Positions 1-10,959 of a stretch of 64,000 bases of DNA are shown here, one piece after another. Source of the DNA: Scilla litardierei (lineage: Eukaryota; Streptophyta; Magnoliopsida; Asparagales; Asparagaceae); NCBI GenBank assembly GCA_030789695.1, contig CM061138.1:12658214-12722213 (forward strand), given 5' to 3'. How positions within the stretch are numbered: the first letter of the stretch is position 1; every line of letters begins with the position of its first letter. A program made the translations under genes and the position numbers. Below the pieces are notes generated by a model that worked only from the letters and a program-made list of their open reading frames with translations, did not search any database and was not told the DNA's origin.

Positions 1-3000
1 CCACAACTTCATCTCACATCGGTTGGTGGAGAGGCTGAGGTTGGATATCAGTGACATAGGCCGGTTTGGTGTGGTGCTTGGAACGGAGCAGCTGGCACAG
101 AGTAGTGGCATCTGTAGGGGCTGATTCTGACGATCCAATGGATTCAGATCGTGGCTGACTTTCTTTCTTTGGAGCTAGATAGTACGGATATCATTCTATG
201 GATGAAGTGGTTGCAGACCCTTAGGGACACGAGGACCAACTGGTGGCTACTCAGGTTGGAATATCAGGAGGGTGAATGGACAATAGTGTTGCAGGGAGAT
301 CGCAGCCTTTGCCCCTCACGGGTTTCTTACAGAGCCATATCCAGAGCGTTGCAGACTACCGGAGAGGATTCTTGGTAGAGTTCCAGGGCATTTCGATAGC
401 GGAGGATGGAGAGCCAGGGGAGCCAGAGTTAGCTCCAGAGTTGGAGGAGTTGCTTGGCCAGTTTAGAGAGGTCTTTCAGACCCCACGTGGTCTTTCACCA
501 CCACGAGACCATGATCACGCTATTGTTCTGAGGGATGGAGTTTCTCCTATTAGCGTGCGTCCTTATCGCCGTCATTATCACTATCCTCGGGTGCAGAAGG
601 ATGAGATTGAGAGAATGGTGGGGGAGATGTGGCAGGCAGGAATGATATAACCGAGCGTGAGTACTTTTTCTAGCCCGATGCTTCTTGTGAAGAATAAGGA
701 TGGTAGCTGGCGTTTTTGCGTGGACTACCGAGTCCTAAACAAGGAGACCGTGCCTGAGAAATTTCCCATTTGATGAGTTGCTTGACGAGCTACATGGAGC
801 GGTCGTGTTTTCTAAGATAGATCTGAAGTCAGGGTACCATCAGATACAGATAAGGACAGCAGGTGTGCCCAAGACTGCGTTCAGGTCGCACGAGGGACAC
901 TACGAATTTTTAGTCATGCCTTTTGGGCTGACCAACGCCCCGACGACATTCCAGGCCTTGATGAAGGTCTTCAGGGCCTACTTGCGGAGGTTCGTACTGG
1001 TGTTCTTTGACGACATCCTCATTTACAGCAGTAATATGGAGGAGCATGTGGGACACTTGCATGTGGTGTTACAGGAGCTACAGAAGCATCAATTATACGC
1101 CAACAGGAAGAAGTGCCTTTTCGGGCAAGCCCATGTGGAGTATTCAGGCCACGTGGTATTAGCGGAGGGGGTATCGACAGATCGGTCGAAATTGCTGCCA
1201 TGGTGGATTGGCCACGTCCCACGACCTTACGGAGATTGCGTGAATTCTTAGGCCTGACGGGCTATTATAGGAAGTTTTTCCAGGGGTACATCACTATTGC
1301 TTGACGTTGACGGAGCAGTTGAAGGACAGCTTTCAATGGGGCAAGGAGGCAACCAGGGCTTTCGAGGCCCTAAAGCAAGCGATGACGACAGACGATGACG
1401 ACAGTACCTGTATTAGCTTTACCAGATTTTAGTAGGCCATTTGTGGTGGAGACGGATGCTTCAGGATATGTACTTGGGGCGGTGCTGATGCAGAATCAGC
1501 GCCCAGTGGCTTTCTTTAGTCAGGTGTTGTCAGCCCGAGCACTGCTGAAGTCTGTTTATGAGAGGGAGTTGATGACAATCGTATTATCGATCCAAAAGTG
1601 ACGCACTTACCTGTTGGGGAGGAAGTTTGTGGTACGGACTGATCAGCGTAGCCTGAAGTACCTTTTGGAGCAGCGCTTGGTTACAGAAGAGCATCAGAAG
1701 TGGTTGTCCAAGTTGGTACACTTTCAGTTCGAGATTCAGTACAGGCCAGGCTTGGAGAACAAGGTCACTGATGCCTTGTCTCGTAGGGAGGAGGTAGTAG
1801 GGGTGGCGCCACTTCTGTTCCGGTATTGCTAGATTGGGAGCTGCTGGCGCATAGGATAGAGGCTGATGAGGGTTTGCGGGCGATACGCAAGGCATTGCAG
1901 CGGGGATCTACAGACCATCCGGGATACACCTTGAGTGAGCAGAGGTTTTTATATCAGGGGCGGTTGGTGCTGCCGCGAGGATCTTCCCACATACCGACCA
2001 TCTTTCAGGAGTTCTATGGCAGCTCGGTCGGGAGTGCAGCAGACTTACAAGAGGATGGCGAGGAAGCTGTATTGGCCGGGTATGAAGATGGATATCGCCC
2101 ATCTGGTAGCAGAGTGTGACGTCTGCCAACGTCACAAATATCTTATGATGGTTCATGCAGGACTACTTCAGCCATTAGCCTTGCCAGAGAGAGTCTGGGA
2201 GGACATTAGCATGAATTTTATTAAGGGTTGCCGAGGTCAGAGTGCTTCACTGCCATACTTGTTGTGGTAGACCGCCTCAGCAAGTACTCCCATTTTATTC
2301 CTCTGCGGCACCCACACACAGCTGTAACGGTAGCCACCGCCTTCATGAAAGATGTAGTTCGATTGTACGGGTTTCCAGCTTCTATCGTATCTGACCGTGA
2401 CAAGGTCTTCCTCCTGAGTAGTTTTTGAAAGGAATTATTCAAGGTGCATAGCATCATCTTGAGGAGGAGCACAGCTTACCACCTGCAGACAGATGGCCAG
2501 ACGGATGTAGTGAACAGGAGCATCGAGACCTATCTGAGGTGTTTTGCATCAGAGTCGCCGAAGCAGTGGACGAAGTGGTTGACATGGGCTGAGTACTGGT
2601 ACCATACCTCTTACCACTTAGCAGCGCAGAGCACTCCCTTTCGCATTCTTTACCGACGTCACCGTCCCTCGTTGATACATTATAGCCGAGGTACGAGCCC
2701 TGTGTCTCAGGTGGAGGAGCATTTGAAGGAGAGGGATAGACAACTGGAGGAACTAAAGCGACACTTATTAAGGGCACAACAGATCATGAAGACCGGTGCA
2801 GACATGCATAGGAGGGATGAGCATTTTGAGGTGGGAGACAACGTGTATTTGAAGCTGAGGCCGTATAGACAGAAGACAGTGGCACGTAGGAACAACGAGA
2901 AGTTGGCAACTCGCTACTATGGTCCTTTTGAGATGATGGCTAAGATTGGAAAGGTGGCATATCGTCTACAGTTGCCTACTACGTCATCTATCCATCCGGT

Positions 3001-3268
3001 GTTCCACGTGTCCCAGTTACGACGAGCTATTGGAGACCACACCTTGTCCCATACGCTTCCACCCACCTTGACCGAGGACATGAAAGTATTGTTGGAGCCA
3101 CAGAAGGTCAAGGGTGTCCGCAGAGTCCAGCAGTGGTGCAGGAGGTGCTTATCTGGTAGCACAGACTACCAGATTATGATGCGACAAGGGAATCTCGAGA
3201 GGTGATCCGTCAGCAGTTTCCTGATTTTCACCTTGAGGACAATGTGGCTCTTTTGGGGGAGTACTGAT
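1..3268 (+). pseudogene. Ty3/gypsy pol remnant (protease to integrase)
   Basis: Decayed polyprotein of a Ty3/gypsy retrotransposon, truncated by the window start. In order: end of the retropepsin-like domain (DSTDIILWMKWL, about 170-215); reverse transcriptase (about 430-1300) with [21 protein letters not shown] and the catalytic box FFDDILIYS; RNase H (1395-1790) with ETDASGY and [14 protein letters not shown]; integrase (about 1930-2700) with the zinc-finger part [34 protein letters not shown] and TDGQTDVVNRS; and a C-terminal region ending HLEDNVALLGEY at a stop at 3266-3268. The reading frame shifts repeatedly and is broken by stops (for example TAA at 648-650), so no full-length protein can be made. 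Domain order RT-RNase H-integrase separates it from copia elements. No clear chromodomain was recognised. Confidence 0.8.
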
Positions 3269-3848
3269 ACGACTATCACCTATCAACAGAGGAGGCACGC
3301 GGAAGCTTCGGGAGCTTCGGGGGCAAATCTGTAATTTCTGGGGGTTTTATGCAATTTTGGATGTTATGGGTATTTTTGTAAATCTGCAAATCTGCGGATT
3401 TGGGGGTTTATTAGGTGTAGCCGGCCCTAGTTCTTCCCTTATGCTTATTTTGTGAATGAAAACCCTAGACCAAGTTGTCTACTTTGGAGGATTAGGCTTT
3501 CCACTCGAATAGAAAACTAGGAGATCTCCCCATTCGAATCGGGGCTTATCTTGTTTGTTTTCAGATCTGAAATCTATAAAAATACTCTCTTTTCCTCTTA
3601 TTTTCTCCTCTCAAATCCATATTTTCCCACAAACAAACCCTAGGATCTATCACCATGCTACCTTATATTAATCAAATACCAAATTGCATGAGAAGATAGA
3701 GGAGTTCCATTATATCCATAGAACTAAAATAAATAATACCACAATTAGCAGCATATGTGACACTACTATTTAGATTATCAAGTAATATTATATCCAGTTC
3801 AGTATAAGATGTCATTGTTGAGCTTGTAATTTACTACAAAAGGTAATG
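3269..3848. other. Downstream tail of the Ty3/gypsy remnant, then unique AT-rich DNA
   Basis: No gene seen. About 3269-3655 probably holds the untranslated tail and perhaps part of a 3' LTR: a TATA-like CTATAAAAATAC near 3575 is followed by a pyrimidine-rich leader. LTR boundaries and target-site duplications could not be found. 3656-3848 is AT-rich with no recognisable feature and leads into the 3' end of the SOSEKI gene. Confidence 0.35.
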
Positions 3849-5407
3849 TTACCTATCTGCATTGTTAGAAGATGGACACTTGAGAGTAGCCACCCCTTCC
3901 CCTATCTCCTCTGTGTGCTTTTTAGTCTCAATCAAGCTCCCGCTAAAGCACTCCTTGTCTTCCATCCTCAACCCCATCATCCTCGGATTGTCTGAGAGTC
4001 TGTCAAGCTCTCCCAACACCATTGATCCGGAAAACGTCGGGGAGGGGAACTTCATGTGAGAAAACCTTGGCTTATATGTGGGAACAAGACCAAAACTATG
4101 GTGATCCTTCACCAATAGCGACCCACAAGTAATGAGCTGCAGCAACAGATTGGTAGCCTTAGCCCTCAGCTTGGGCACAGTGGGCACAAAGACTTCCTCC
4201 TCCTCAAGAACCCTAAAGCTATCCATCTTTCCTGCATCCGCGCGAATTAAGGATTCTAGAGTTTCCATCTTTCCACCAGAGGAGGCAATCAAAGAAGTCG
4301 GAAGTGGCGATTTCTCATTCCCAGCCGCCCGAATTTGTCTATCTTCTTCAATCTCAAATTCAGGAGGGGGGCTATCATCAGTAGAGACGCCACGGGTGCA
4401 GGTAGTGTGAGCTTTCTCGCAATTTTGCTTCTGTCCACTATCATCGGTTTGGGTTGAAGCATCAGCAGCTCCCATGGGCTTGTACACCCTAAACTCCAAT
4501 GTTCCCGGTGAGCCAGAGTCCCAAGACTGGAGCCTATTTGGAGACTGTTCATGTTCTTGATTAGGTGGAGGTGGAGGTGGAGGGAGAGGCGGAGTTTTCG
4601 CCTCTTTAATGACAGCTGGAGGAGAGGAAGAAGATGAAGGCTCCATGGATTTTGAAGAGGTGTGTGTTTCTGGTTGAGGGGGTTTTAGGCTCTGTGATTT
4701 CGGGTTCGTACTTGCATTATGACTTCGATCTGAACAGAAATAATAGAAACCCAACATTGTTAATTGTTATTTGCTTTCCTACTACAATTAACGCTTCAAA
4801 TAGAGATCTTTTGGCAATTTTATTAATGGAAAGTACCTGGAGGGGATTGATCCAAGAGCTCAGAACCCTTAATAACATACTCATTGCCATGGATTGGAAG
4901 GATCAGATCATCTTCAGAGAGATCATGCCATACAAATCCATTCTTATAAGTCCTAAATTCAATATTTCAGAATATCAATCAAACCCCACCACAACAAAAG
5001 AAGAAGAAGGGAATTTTTATCAAATGGGTTATGAGCATTGCATTACCTCTTACAAGACCAAGAGTACATAGAATGCATCCCCTTTCCTCTAAGCTCATTC
5101 AAGCGCTTAATTACATCTAACAACCAACAAAAAAATATCAAAGATCATTCATGTCTTAAACTAAAAACAACAATAAAAAAGTTCTGGATTATGGGTTTTC
5201 TTTCAATGTCACCAACAAACTACCTCTGAGGTAAAGCCCTTCTTGAGATGAAATGGGCACTTCAATGAAGTGAGGATGCTCAAGATGTCGATTTCTACAT
5301 AGATAATAGACTACTGGGATCTTTCTGCCGGCTTGTTTACTGGCTGGCCCTGGCCTCGATCTCTCTGGGCTTGCTTGAACTCCATACTTCAGCAACCTTG
5401 CTTCCAT
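3849..5407 (-). CDS. SOSEKI-family protein (DIX-like domain, DUF966/UPSTREAM OF FLC type)
   Basis: Four-exon gene read from splice consensus and protein similarity: exon 1 5407-5224, exon 2 5116-5047, exon 3 4952-4837, exon 4 4729-3849. The exons total 1251 nt, an exact 417 codons (416 aa plus stop), and all introns have GT-AG ends. The DIX-like polymerisation domain lies at about residues 27-118, running from [16 protein letters not shown] through [19 protein letters not shown] and [18 protein letters not shown] to [13 protein letters not shown] proline/serine-rich, probably disordered middle follows, with [12 protein letters not shown]. The conserved C-terminal block contains [17 protein letters not shown] (CGS at about 325-327), PTYKPRF and [16 protein letters not shown] proteins are plant-specific, localise to cell edges or poles and oligomerise through the DIX-like head; the role here is inferred from family. 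Length is normal and no lesion is seen. Nested transposons begin about 220 bp upstream of the ATG. Confidence 0.9.
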
Positions 5408-5628
5408 CTTCTTCTAGCATAAATTTCGAGGTGGGTCTTTTTCTGAGCAAAAATTGGCCAAATAGAAACGGACAATATCTCCTCTTCTCCTCCCATACTT
5501 CCTCATTAATGAAAAGCTAAAAGAAAAGGATTGGGCAGCGGAAATGAACAATTGAATGGCGCAAGAGGGTATTAATGGAGGAAAACGGCATTTACCACTG
5601 TATTGGTTTATGAATTGAGACTCGTGCC

Positions 5629-5653
5629 ATATACACCGAAACAACTTCGATGT
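5629..5653 (+). repeat. Left arm of 41-bp inverted repeat (split by a solo LTR)
   Basis: 5629-5653 joined to 6616-6631 (the solo LTR and its TSD copy removed) forms about 41 bp that matches the reverse complement of 10904-10944 with few mismatches. The shared core CGAAACAACTTCG is itself nearly palindromic. This could be the terminal inverted repeat of a DNA transposon that carried the WD40 fragment. No convincing target-site duplication was found outside the arms. Confidence 0.45.
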
Positions 5654-6610
5654 TGTTTACAGGTGTTTTCTCACCACAGTTCGTTGACCGTCGGCTGTGT
5701 GGTCAATGTGGTCAAGGGGCCGACTTGGGGGTCCCTTGGGATCGCCGAGCCCGCTTGTTCTCGGCGTGGAAGGAAGGATGGTCGAGCGCAGACGGGGGAG
5801 TCCCCGGGTAGCGTCGATCCTCTGCCTTCGGGGAGCTGAGTGGAGGCCTCGGCTCGGTGGGTCACGCTCGGCCTCGGCTGGGTCGCGCTCGGCCTCGGTC
5901 GGATCTGCGTCGAGGGGTAGCCTCGGCGCCTTACAAGTGTGTTGGTGCTTGAGCAGCCGTCCGCCTGACGACTGCGATGGGGGTAGCCGACCGACGCTGA
6001 GGGGTAGCCTCGGCGTCTCGGATATCTTCTTCCTGGACAGATGAGGAAAATCGTCAGGGATGCCGGACCTAGGTTCCGGCCAAATCCCCTCAGATGCCTA
6101 AGTCAGATCAAGGTCTGAAGGGATACTCGGCGGGGGAGATCCGGCTTGTAAGGAAGCCGGAACGTCAACCCAAGTGGCGCGAGTTTGGGGGAGGGAGGAA
6201 ATGGAGTGGCGAATGCCTAGGTCGTTGATGGAGTACCTCTTTGTTGGTTACCTGAGTCTCGATCCCCTTCTTCGTCGTCCTGGCCTTCCCCTTATAGGGT
6301 CCCTCGTGACTGCCCCACGTCCCGCCTCCTCTCACGTCCCCACGATCCGCCACCGCCTACTCCCACTCGTGCGTAGTGGAGGGGTGGCCCATTAACGGGT
6401 CCGTTAATGGCCATTATGGGATCACGGATTCCGAAGGGCGGTTAATCGGGCTGAATGGGGGTTAGTCGGGTGCCCCCGCGGGTGGAGTGGCCGGGCCTTC
6501 AGCCCCGTCCGTGGGCCTTTCCGGGCGGGCCCGTCTTCTCTAGTCGGCGTCCCCTTTGAGGCTGGGCCGTGGGCCGTTGTAACTCGGGCTGGTCCAAATT
6601 AGTCGTAACA
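5654..6610 (-). mobile_element. Solo LTR of a Ty3/gypsy element, 957 bp, TSD GATGT
   Basis: On the minus strand this GC-rich block starts TGTTACGACT and ends GTAAACA, and is flanked by perfect 5-bp duplications GATGT (5649-5653 and 6611-6615). It contains a TATA-like CCCTATAAGGGG. It is clearly related to the LTR at 61627-62574: both share GACTTAGGCATC, GGCCGGAACC, CCGAGGCTACC, TTGACCAC.TTGACC and the end GGTGAGAAAACA. There is no primer-binding site or internal region, so it is a recombination-derived solo LTR. It sits 247 bp upstream of the SOSEKI start codon in the same orientation as that gene. Confidence 0.9.
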
Positions 6611-6899
6611 GATGTGTACACGGAAAACAAGACTAAGCTGTTCATTTCTCTCCACACGATGTGACATTCACAGGCAGGATGTGATGTGACAATGATTTCT
6701 CTCCCCTTACAGTGTTGATGGGCCCGTGAAAACGAACAAGAGACAGGGGCGAGACGGGAGCCAAGGTGGGCCCGAGCGCACGGAAGCTACATCGTTTCTG
6801 AAGGTGCTTTCTCTCTCTCCTCTTTCATCTTCGCTCCCACCCTCTTCTCCAAGCAGTCCATGGCCAAGGCCATCACCAAGCAGCCGACGACAGCCCCTG

Positions 6900-7510
6900 C
6901 CGATCGTCGGAGCCGTGGCGAAGCCCCACAACCCCCCACAACCATCGCAGAGCATCCCAGAGGCCCGGACAAATGCCCAAGCCCCTTGCCAATCCAGTGT
7001 CGACCGTGCCGTCCGATCCGATCGCCACTGCGTTGACGGCGTCATCGTGCGTCGCCACCGACTCTAGGCATTTCAGATCGAAGAGCTGCCAGATCTTTAG
7101 AGTTTTGTCCCAAGAGACGGAGTAGAGGAGGCCGCCGCCGCCGGCGACGGTGGATACGACGTCCGCATGCTCGATCCAGAGTGCTTCCGGCGGCGACGGA
7201 TCGTGACGTAATTCGATGGCAAAGCGAAGCGACGAAGGCGATCAGCGGGGGTGGGGCGGGAGGTGATGAGGCGAATCTTTGGCAGATTTTTGGACCATGC
7301 TTGGATTTTCCCGTCTTGGTGGGCACTGAAGAGGCCGGCGGTGGCAGGTGTATTTAGGGAAGATGAGGTCTGGCGGAGGTCCATTACGTCGTAGACTGCG
7401 ATGGAGGTCTGGGAGAAGGAGAAGAGGATGTTGTAGGAGAGGGCAAGGGCCGGGGCAGATCGGCGAGGGGATTTAGGGAAGAGATGAAAGCGAAGGAGAC
7501 GGAGAGAAGG
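6900..7510 (-). pseudogene. WD40-repeat protein pseudogene (JINGUBANG-like)
   Basis: Minus-strand translation in three frames gives pieces of a plant WD40 protein: SYNILFSFSQTSIAVYDV (about 7440-7385), GLFSAHQDGKIQAWS and PTPADRLRRFALPSNYVT (7340-7200), then after a frameshift near 7190 LWIEHADVVSTVAGGGGLLY, VSWDKTLKIWQLFDLKCLES and VATHDDAVNAVAIGSDGTV (7185-7010). Similarity fades below about 7000 in altered frames. The order of blades fits the intronless JINGUBANG-type family of plant WD40 proteins. Frameshifts and truncation at both ends make it non-coding. It lies inside a pair of inverted repeats, so it may be a captured gene fragment rather than a locally decayed gene. Confidence 0.7.
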
Positions 7511-7697
7511 GCGGTGGTATTTTGGTTGTCAATTCTGCAAAGGAGACAAACGCTTTCATCTCTGATGTACTATTCTGCATCACTAAGTGACTGATGTGCT
7601 TGTTGGAGGGCTGATTTCTTGTCACATAAGCAACAAGCCGGTGTCTGCACATCATTGGACCAAAGAGCAATCATAATCGGGCCTTGCGTTCACGGGA

Positions 7698-10600
7698 TGT
7701 CACGCCCCGGTCACCCAAATACTCAAGGGAAGAGATGGGATTCTCCATTCCCCGAGTCAGAAGGGGTGGGGTGCCCGACAGGCCACGGTATTGGACCAAG
7801 CGTATAAGAATAGGTATAGTAACGCAGGCCACTGCTCGCACTGGAACAACACAAAACATACTCAGAATATAAATGCTAAGCATAAAGGAACTCTGAAAGC
7901 AACAGCATCAACAGAGAGTGGTACTAAGTACTACTGAAGTAAAAACAACAAAAGACTACATCATCATTTTCTGATCATTCGCATAGAAAAGCACAATCCA
8001 AAAAGTACACTAATCAACACTACTACTACCATACATCAGTGAGAAGTACATCATATCAAAGTCCGTCACTACTGCATAGCCACCAAGTCTACAGAGTACA
8101 ACTGAAAGCGACCGGTGGTACAACAAAACAAAACTACTACAGTGGCCACAGGAGTGGCTACAACAACTACCACCTCATCTCTCGCCAACCCCGCATACAC
8201 CCACATCATCCCTAAAGCACTCTCTCTACAGCTAAGAGGACTACAGACGTCTGGCAGTGTCCGGCTCTAGTCGCTGCTCCTGGGTACCTGCTCCCAAAAC
8301 CACGGGGAGGGGACACGTCAAAGCGAGTCTAGCAGAGAAACTCAACACACACAAGGTACCGAGCACACCAACAATCATGTCACAGTCCAATTATAGATTC
8401 AAACGTTTATAATTAGAAGTTCATTATATTTTAGATGTTAATGAATTTGGAGACTCTGTGACCGAGACTAGTATACGAGGACTAAACCTCATCCCTAAAG
8501 TAGGGATGGAAAACGGCACCCGCCAGCTGGTCGGGGCTCCCCACTCCTCGGCAAACCTCAAGCAAGTGAGGTCACACTCCACGGCAAACATCGTGCGAGT
8601 GGTAATCTACTGAAGCTCAGTGCACGGTCTGTGTGCCACGTCCGCCACTCCTAAACAAGTCTCGTCCTCGTATACCAACCCGACACGGTACCTCCCCCGA
8701 ACCCGCCTAGAGGGTCGACCCGCTCTGTGCAAGTGGACACCCCTAGCATTATGATCTACCCTAGGACTTAGTTGCTCCATCAATTTCAGTTTTCATGGCA
8801 AGCTAACACATAATTTCACCATACCAAACGTGCATCATTTTCCAACAACAATGATACCAACAACACATACATCACTTTCATTATGAGTAAAGGAGCAACT
8901 AAAGCATATGGTTGAACATTTTATCTTTAACACAAGTGTGGGTTATAAAGTGTTCACATTCATCAACACCAAGAACATACTTTCAAGCATTTTTCCAAAT
9001 TGAACATCCACATTTCACAGTTCAGAATTCAGTTTCAGCATCAGGACAAAGCATTGCAGTAAAGATATATCAAAATAATTGAACTGAACTTGAAAAACAA
9101 ATTCAAAGGGAGTAGTAGCCTTATATGCCAACATGTCAGATTTCAAATTTCGTAGCAATTGACCACTTGGTTGATTTGTTATGGATTTATTACTGAACAG
9201 TGTTTTTTGCTGATTTCAGACAGATTCTGAAGGCTATAAAGATAGCTATTTTATGGCATGTTTCAGTCAGAATTTCGAAATATAATCAAATAGATGAAAT
9301 TGTAGATAAACTTGTTAGCTTTCCAACAAGACCAAGAACAACAAATTCCAGTGTGTGTGCAGGTAATTAGCTCCATTTTTCTAAACTGTGTCCATTGTGA
9401 CAGAATTCCAGACACGTTGCAGAAATCGAATTTTTAACCTAACTTACAGGTTGAATTGGAAGGAGTTGTGAACATGAAAGTTACTAAGGACATCAATAAG
9501 CAGAACATATATTTTTTTCAAGCAATTTCGTGTAGCCAATTAGCACCAGAATTTAGATTAAGCCTCGGCCATTCTGATTTCATTTTCCAGCAAGAACAAA
9601 AAAGATGATTCAAGGGTTATGCATGGATATGCAAGCAAATCAAGCAACATGCATCATTACTTCAGCTATAATGAAGAAGAACCTAACCCTAGTGTGTGAG
9701 GATCTCTACCTTAGGGTTCAATTAGGGTTGAAGTCCTCCTAGCTCAATCCTCCAAGTTCTTCTTCAAGATCCAAGCTTTAGGTCACTTCTAGCTCCATAG
9801 CTTCAATATGCAAGCTTTTCTCTTCAAACTCCTCCTTCAACCTCTGAAATTTTTCTTCTTCTTTTTTTCCCAAACTCACCAGCAAGTGCTAGCCCTCAAA
9901 AGGATGGTTATAATCAGGTTTGAAGACTAAAGTACAGGTGGAAGTTGATTAGTGGAGCTAAAAGTGTGTAGAAGCCTCTAGGGGTATTTTAGGGATTTCA
10001 CCCATCCAACTAACTCCTGTAGCCAATGCATGGCAGCCAACCTATCCTCTAATACCCACTAACCTTATCAAAATGACCATCATAACCTCTCTTTTACTTT
10101 TTACATAAAAACCACACCTGTAGCAGATCCTTAGATATCTGTGTTCAGCTATGTATATATGTGTGTTCAGCCAAGTATAAATGTGTGTTCAGCCATGTAT
10201 ATATGTGTGTTCAGCAAAGTATAAATGTGTGTTCAGCCATGTATATATGTGTGTTCAGCCATGTATATATGTGTGTTCAGCAAAGTGTAAATGTGTGTTC
10301 AGTTATGCATATATCCATGTTCAGCTATGCATAAATCTGTGTTCAGTGCATTGTAAATGTGTATATGCTGAGCAGTGCATATGTGTGTTCAGCATATGAG
10401 AAAACTGTGTACAGAATGTGCTACAAATGTGTTCAGCTTATATGACAACTGTGTACATGATATGTTACAAGTGTGTTCAGCCTATAAGACAACTGTGTAC
10501 AGGATATGCTACAAGTGTGTTCAGCTTATAAGACAACTGTGTACAGATTGTGTTACAAGTGTGTTTAGCCTATAAGACAACTGTGTACAGATTGTTATCT

Positions 10601-10809
10601 ATGTTCACACAGATACATAGAATACCAAGATTGTGTCATAATGAAAATGTGAGGGGTATTATTGTAAAACTCTCCAACCTCCCAATGGCACCTTGCAAAG
10701 TTGTCACTAGGGTCCTATGTCCTCAGATTACCATACCCTCACTTCCTCGATACCATACTTGACCATGACACGTAACCCTACACTGTATAACTAGCTACGG
10801 AGGGTTACA
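7698..10809. mobile_element. Very long solo LTR, 3.1 kb, TSD CGGGA
   Basis: The block begins TGTCACGCCCC and ends GGGTTACA, and is flanked by perfect 5-bp duplications CGGGA (7693-7697 and 10810-10814). The ends are short inverted TGT(C/A)AC, as expected for an LTR. No pol, gag or primer-binding site lies inside, so it is read as a solo LTR of a large element; 3-kb LTRs occur in Tekay/Del-type and Ogre-type Ty3/gypsy elements. On the minus strand the end reads GGGGCGTGACA, a common LTR 3' end, which favours minus orientation, but this is not certain. It contains the tandem repeat at 10138-10612. Confidence 0.75.
10138..10612 (+). repeat. 22-bp tandem repeat grading into a 44-bp dimeric repeat
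   Basis: About ten copies of a 22-bp unit (TGTGTTCAGCCATGTATATATG and variants) occupy 10140-10375. From about 10385 the array continues as 44-bp units in which two diverged 22-mers alternate: TGTGTTCAGCCTATAAGACAAC followed by a TGTGTACAG... unit. Every frame stays open for a while and yields Cys/Val-rich repeats, but this is a by-product of the repeat and not a gene. Confidence 0.85.
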
Positions 10810-10903
10810 CGGGAATCGGGACATCTGACGGGGAGCGGGTTCCATCATTCACGTGGAGCAGGGCCCACCTGTTGATTCACGGCCTCAAAGAACTGACCCT
10901 CGC

Positions 10904-10944
10904 CTTGTTTTCCGTGTATACACCGAAGTTGTTTCGATGTATAT
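10904..10944 (-). repeat. Right arm of 41-bp inverted repeat
   Basis: Reverse complement matches 5629-5653 plus 6616-6631. It shares the block CGGAAAACAAG and the near-palindrome around CGAAGTTGTTTCG. Together with the left arm it brackets the WD40 pseudogene and both solo LTRs. Confidence 0.45.
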
Positions 10945-10959
10945 CGCACTGTAAGGGAA

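Noticed and set aside
4289..4552. Frames overlapping the last SOSEKI exon on both strands
   Set aside because: Shadows; the spliced SOSEKI frame explains the region.
10181..10762. Cys/Val-rich repetitive reading frames
   Set aside because: They follow from the 22/44-bp tandem repeat, which keeps several frames open; composition and position in an LTR argue against a gene.
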